Source: Stakelama sediminis (GTDB lineage Bacteria > Pseudomonadota > Alphaproteobacteria > Sphingomonadales > Sphingomonadaceae). Taken from it: DNA of 64,000 nt. Under the pieces are notes generated by a model. That model made no database searches and was not told the origin of the DNA. It saw only the letters and a list, made by a program, of their open reading frames with translations. Position 1 is the first letter of the stretch. Each line of letters starts with the position of its first letter. The stretch covers positions 186,001 through 250,000 of the forward strand of contig NZ_JACIJI010000004.1 of assembly GCF_014199335.1 (NCBI RefSeq), given 5' to 3'. Below, piece after piece: positions 63,955 to 64,000 of the stretch. Position numbers and translations under genes: made by a program.

Positions 63955-64000
63955 GATTGATACCCTTTCTCTTGAAACGGATGCTGCGCGAATCACGCAA

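Overview
The window is a gene-dense (about 62-63% GC by eye), chromosome-like stretch of an alphaproteobacterium, most probably a member of the Sphingomonadaceae. The basis is indirect. The porin/MHS transporter/acyl-CoA synthetase block, the GH67 xylan locus, the exosortase-A-type glycosylation ligase, the tamAB pair, the 1014-residue PutA and the adenylylatable GlnA all fit that family, but no rRNA marker is present. I recognise no rRNA, tRNA, CRISPR array, insertion sequence, integrase or phage structural gene. I annotate 53 coding sequences, two of them at the edges of the window (tdo is cut at the left edge; glnA ends near the right edge but is complete).

Layout. (1) 1-5539, + strand: a tightly packed unit of tryptophan 2,3-dioxygenase (partial), a kynureninase-like PLP enzyme, a SnoaL-like protein, a two-domain fusion of a DegT-type aminotransferase with a flavin monooxygenase-like protein, and a family-2 glycosyltransferase. 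It looks like an undescribed tryptophan-derived modification pathway and is the best candidate for novelty. (2) 5529-12298: glucuronoxylan use, with a mutarotase/pentonate dehydratase/FucP-type permease operon divergent from a GH67 alpha-glucuronidase. (3) 12428-17210: a MarR-controlled tripartite drug efflux operon (NodT/EmrA/EmrB) whose leader can fold into two mutually exclusive hairpins. (4) 17556-21309: an OmpR-type two-component system, an EF-hand lipoprotein, a Spy-like periplasmic protein and a 59-residue CxxC protein. (5) 21444-33185: a short-chain fatty acid module, with a CrbS-type symporter-kinase, a CrbR-type regulator co-encoded with acetyl-CoA synthetase, a DcaP-type porin, an MHS transporter, a Pat-like acetyltransferase and propionyl-CoA synthetase. 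A double dyad lies in the acs/porin divergent promoter region.

(6) 33267-47020: housekeeping and carbon-storage genes, namely a saccharopine-dehydrogenase-like reductase, an ABC exporter, PHB depolymerase, thiolase, a MaoC hydratase, PutA, an MscS channel, topoisomerase IB and a DJ-1/PfpI protein. (7) 47030-51859: surface glycan genes (acyltransferase, O-glycosylation ligase, tiny membrane protein, family-4 glycosyltransferase). (8) 51856-53650: small uncharacterised genes around a LexA/CI-like S24 regulator with a perfect palindrome at its promoter. (9) 53719-63954: tamA-tamB, a Gfo/Idh/MocA oxidoreductase, a quinone reductase, a DUF202 membrane protein and glnA with a textbook terminator.

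Several convergent gene pairs are separated by clear hairpins (20484, 33741, 44081, 47035). Many operon partners overlap by four bases (GTGA, ATGA or TTGA), pointing to translational coupling.
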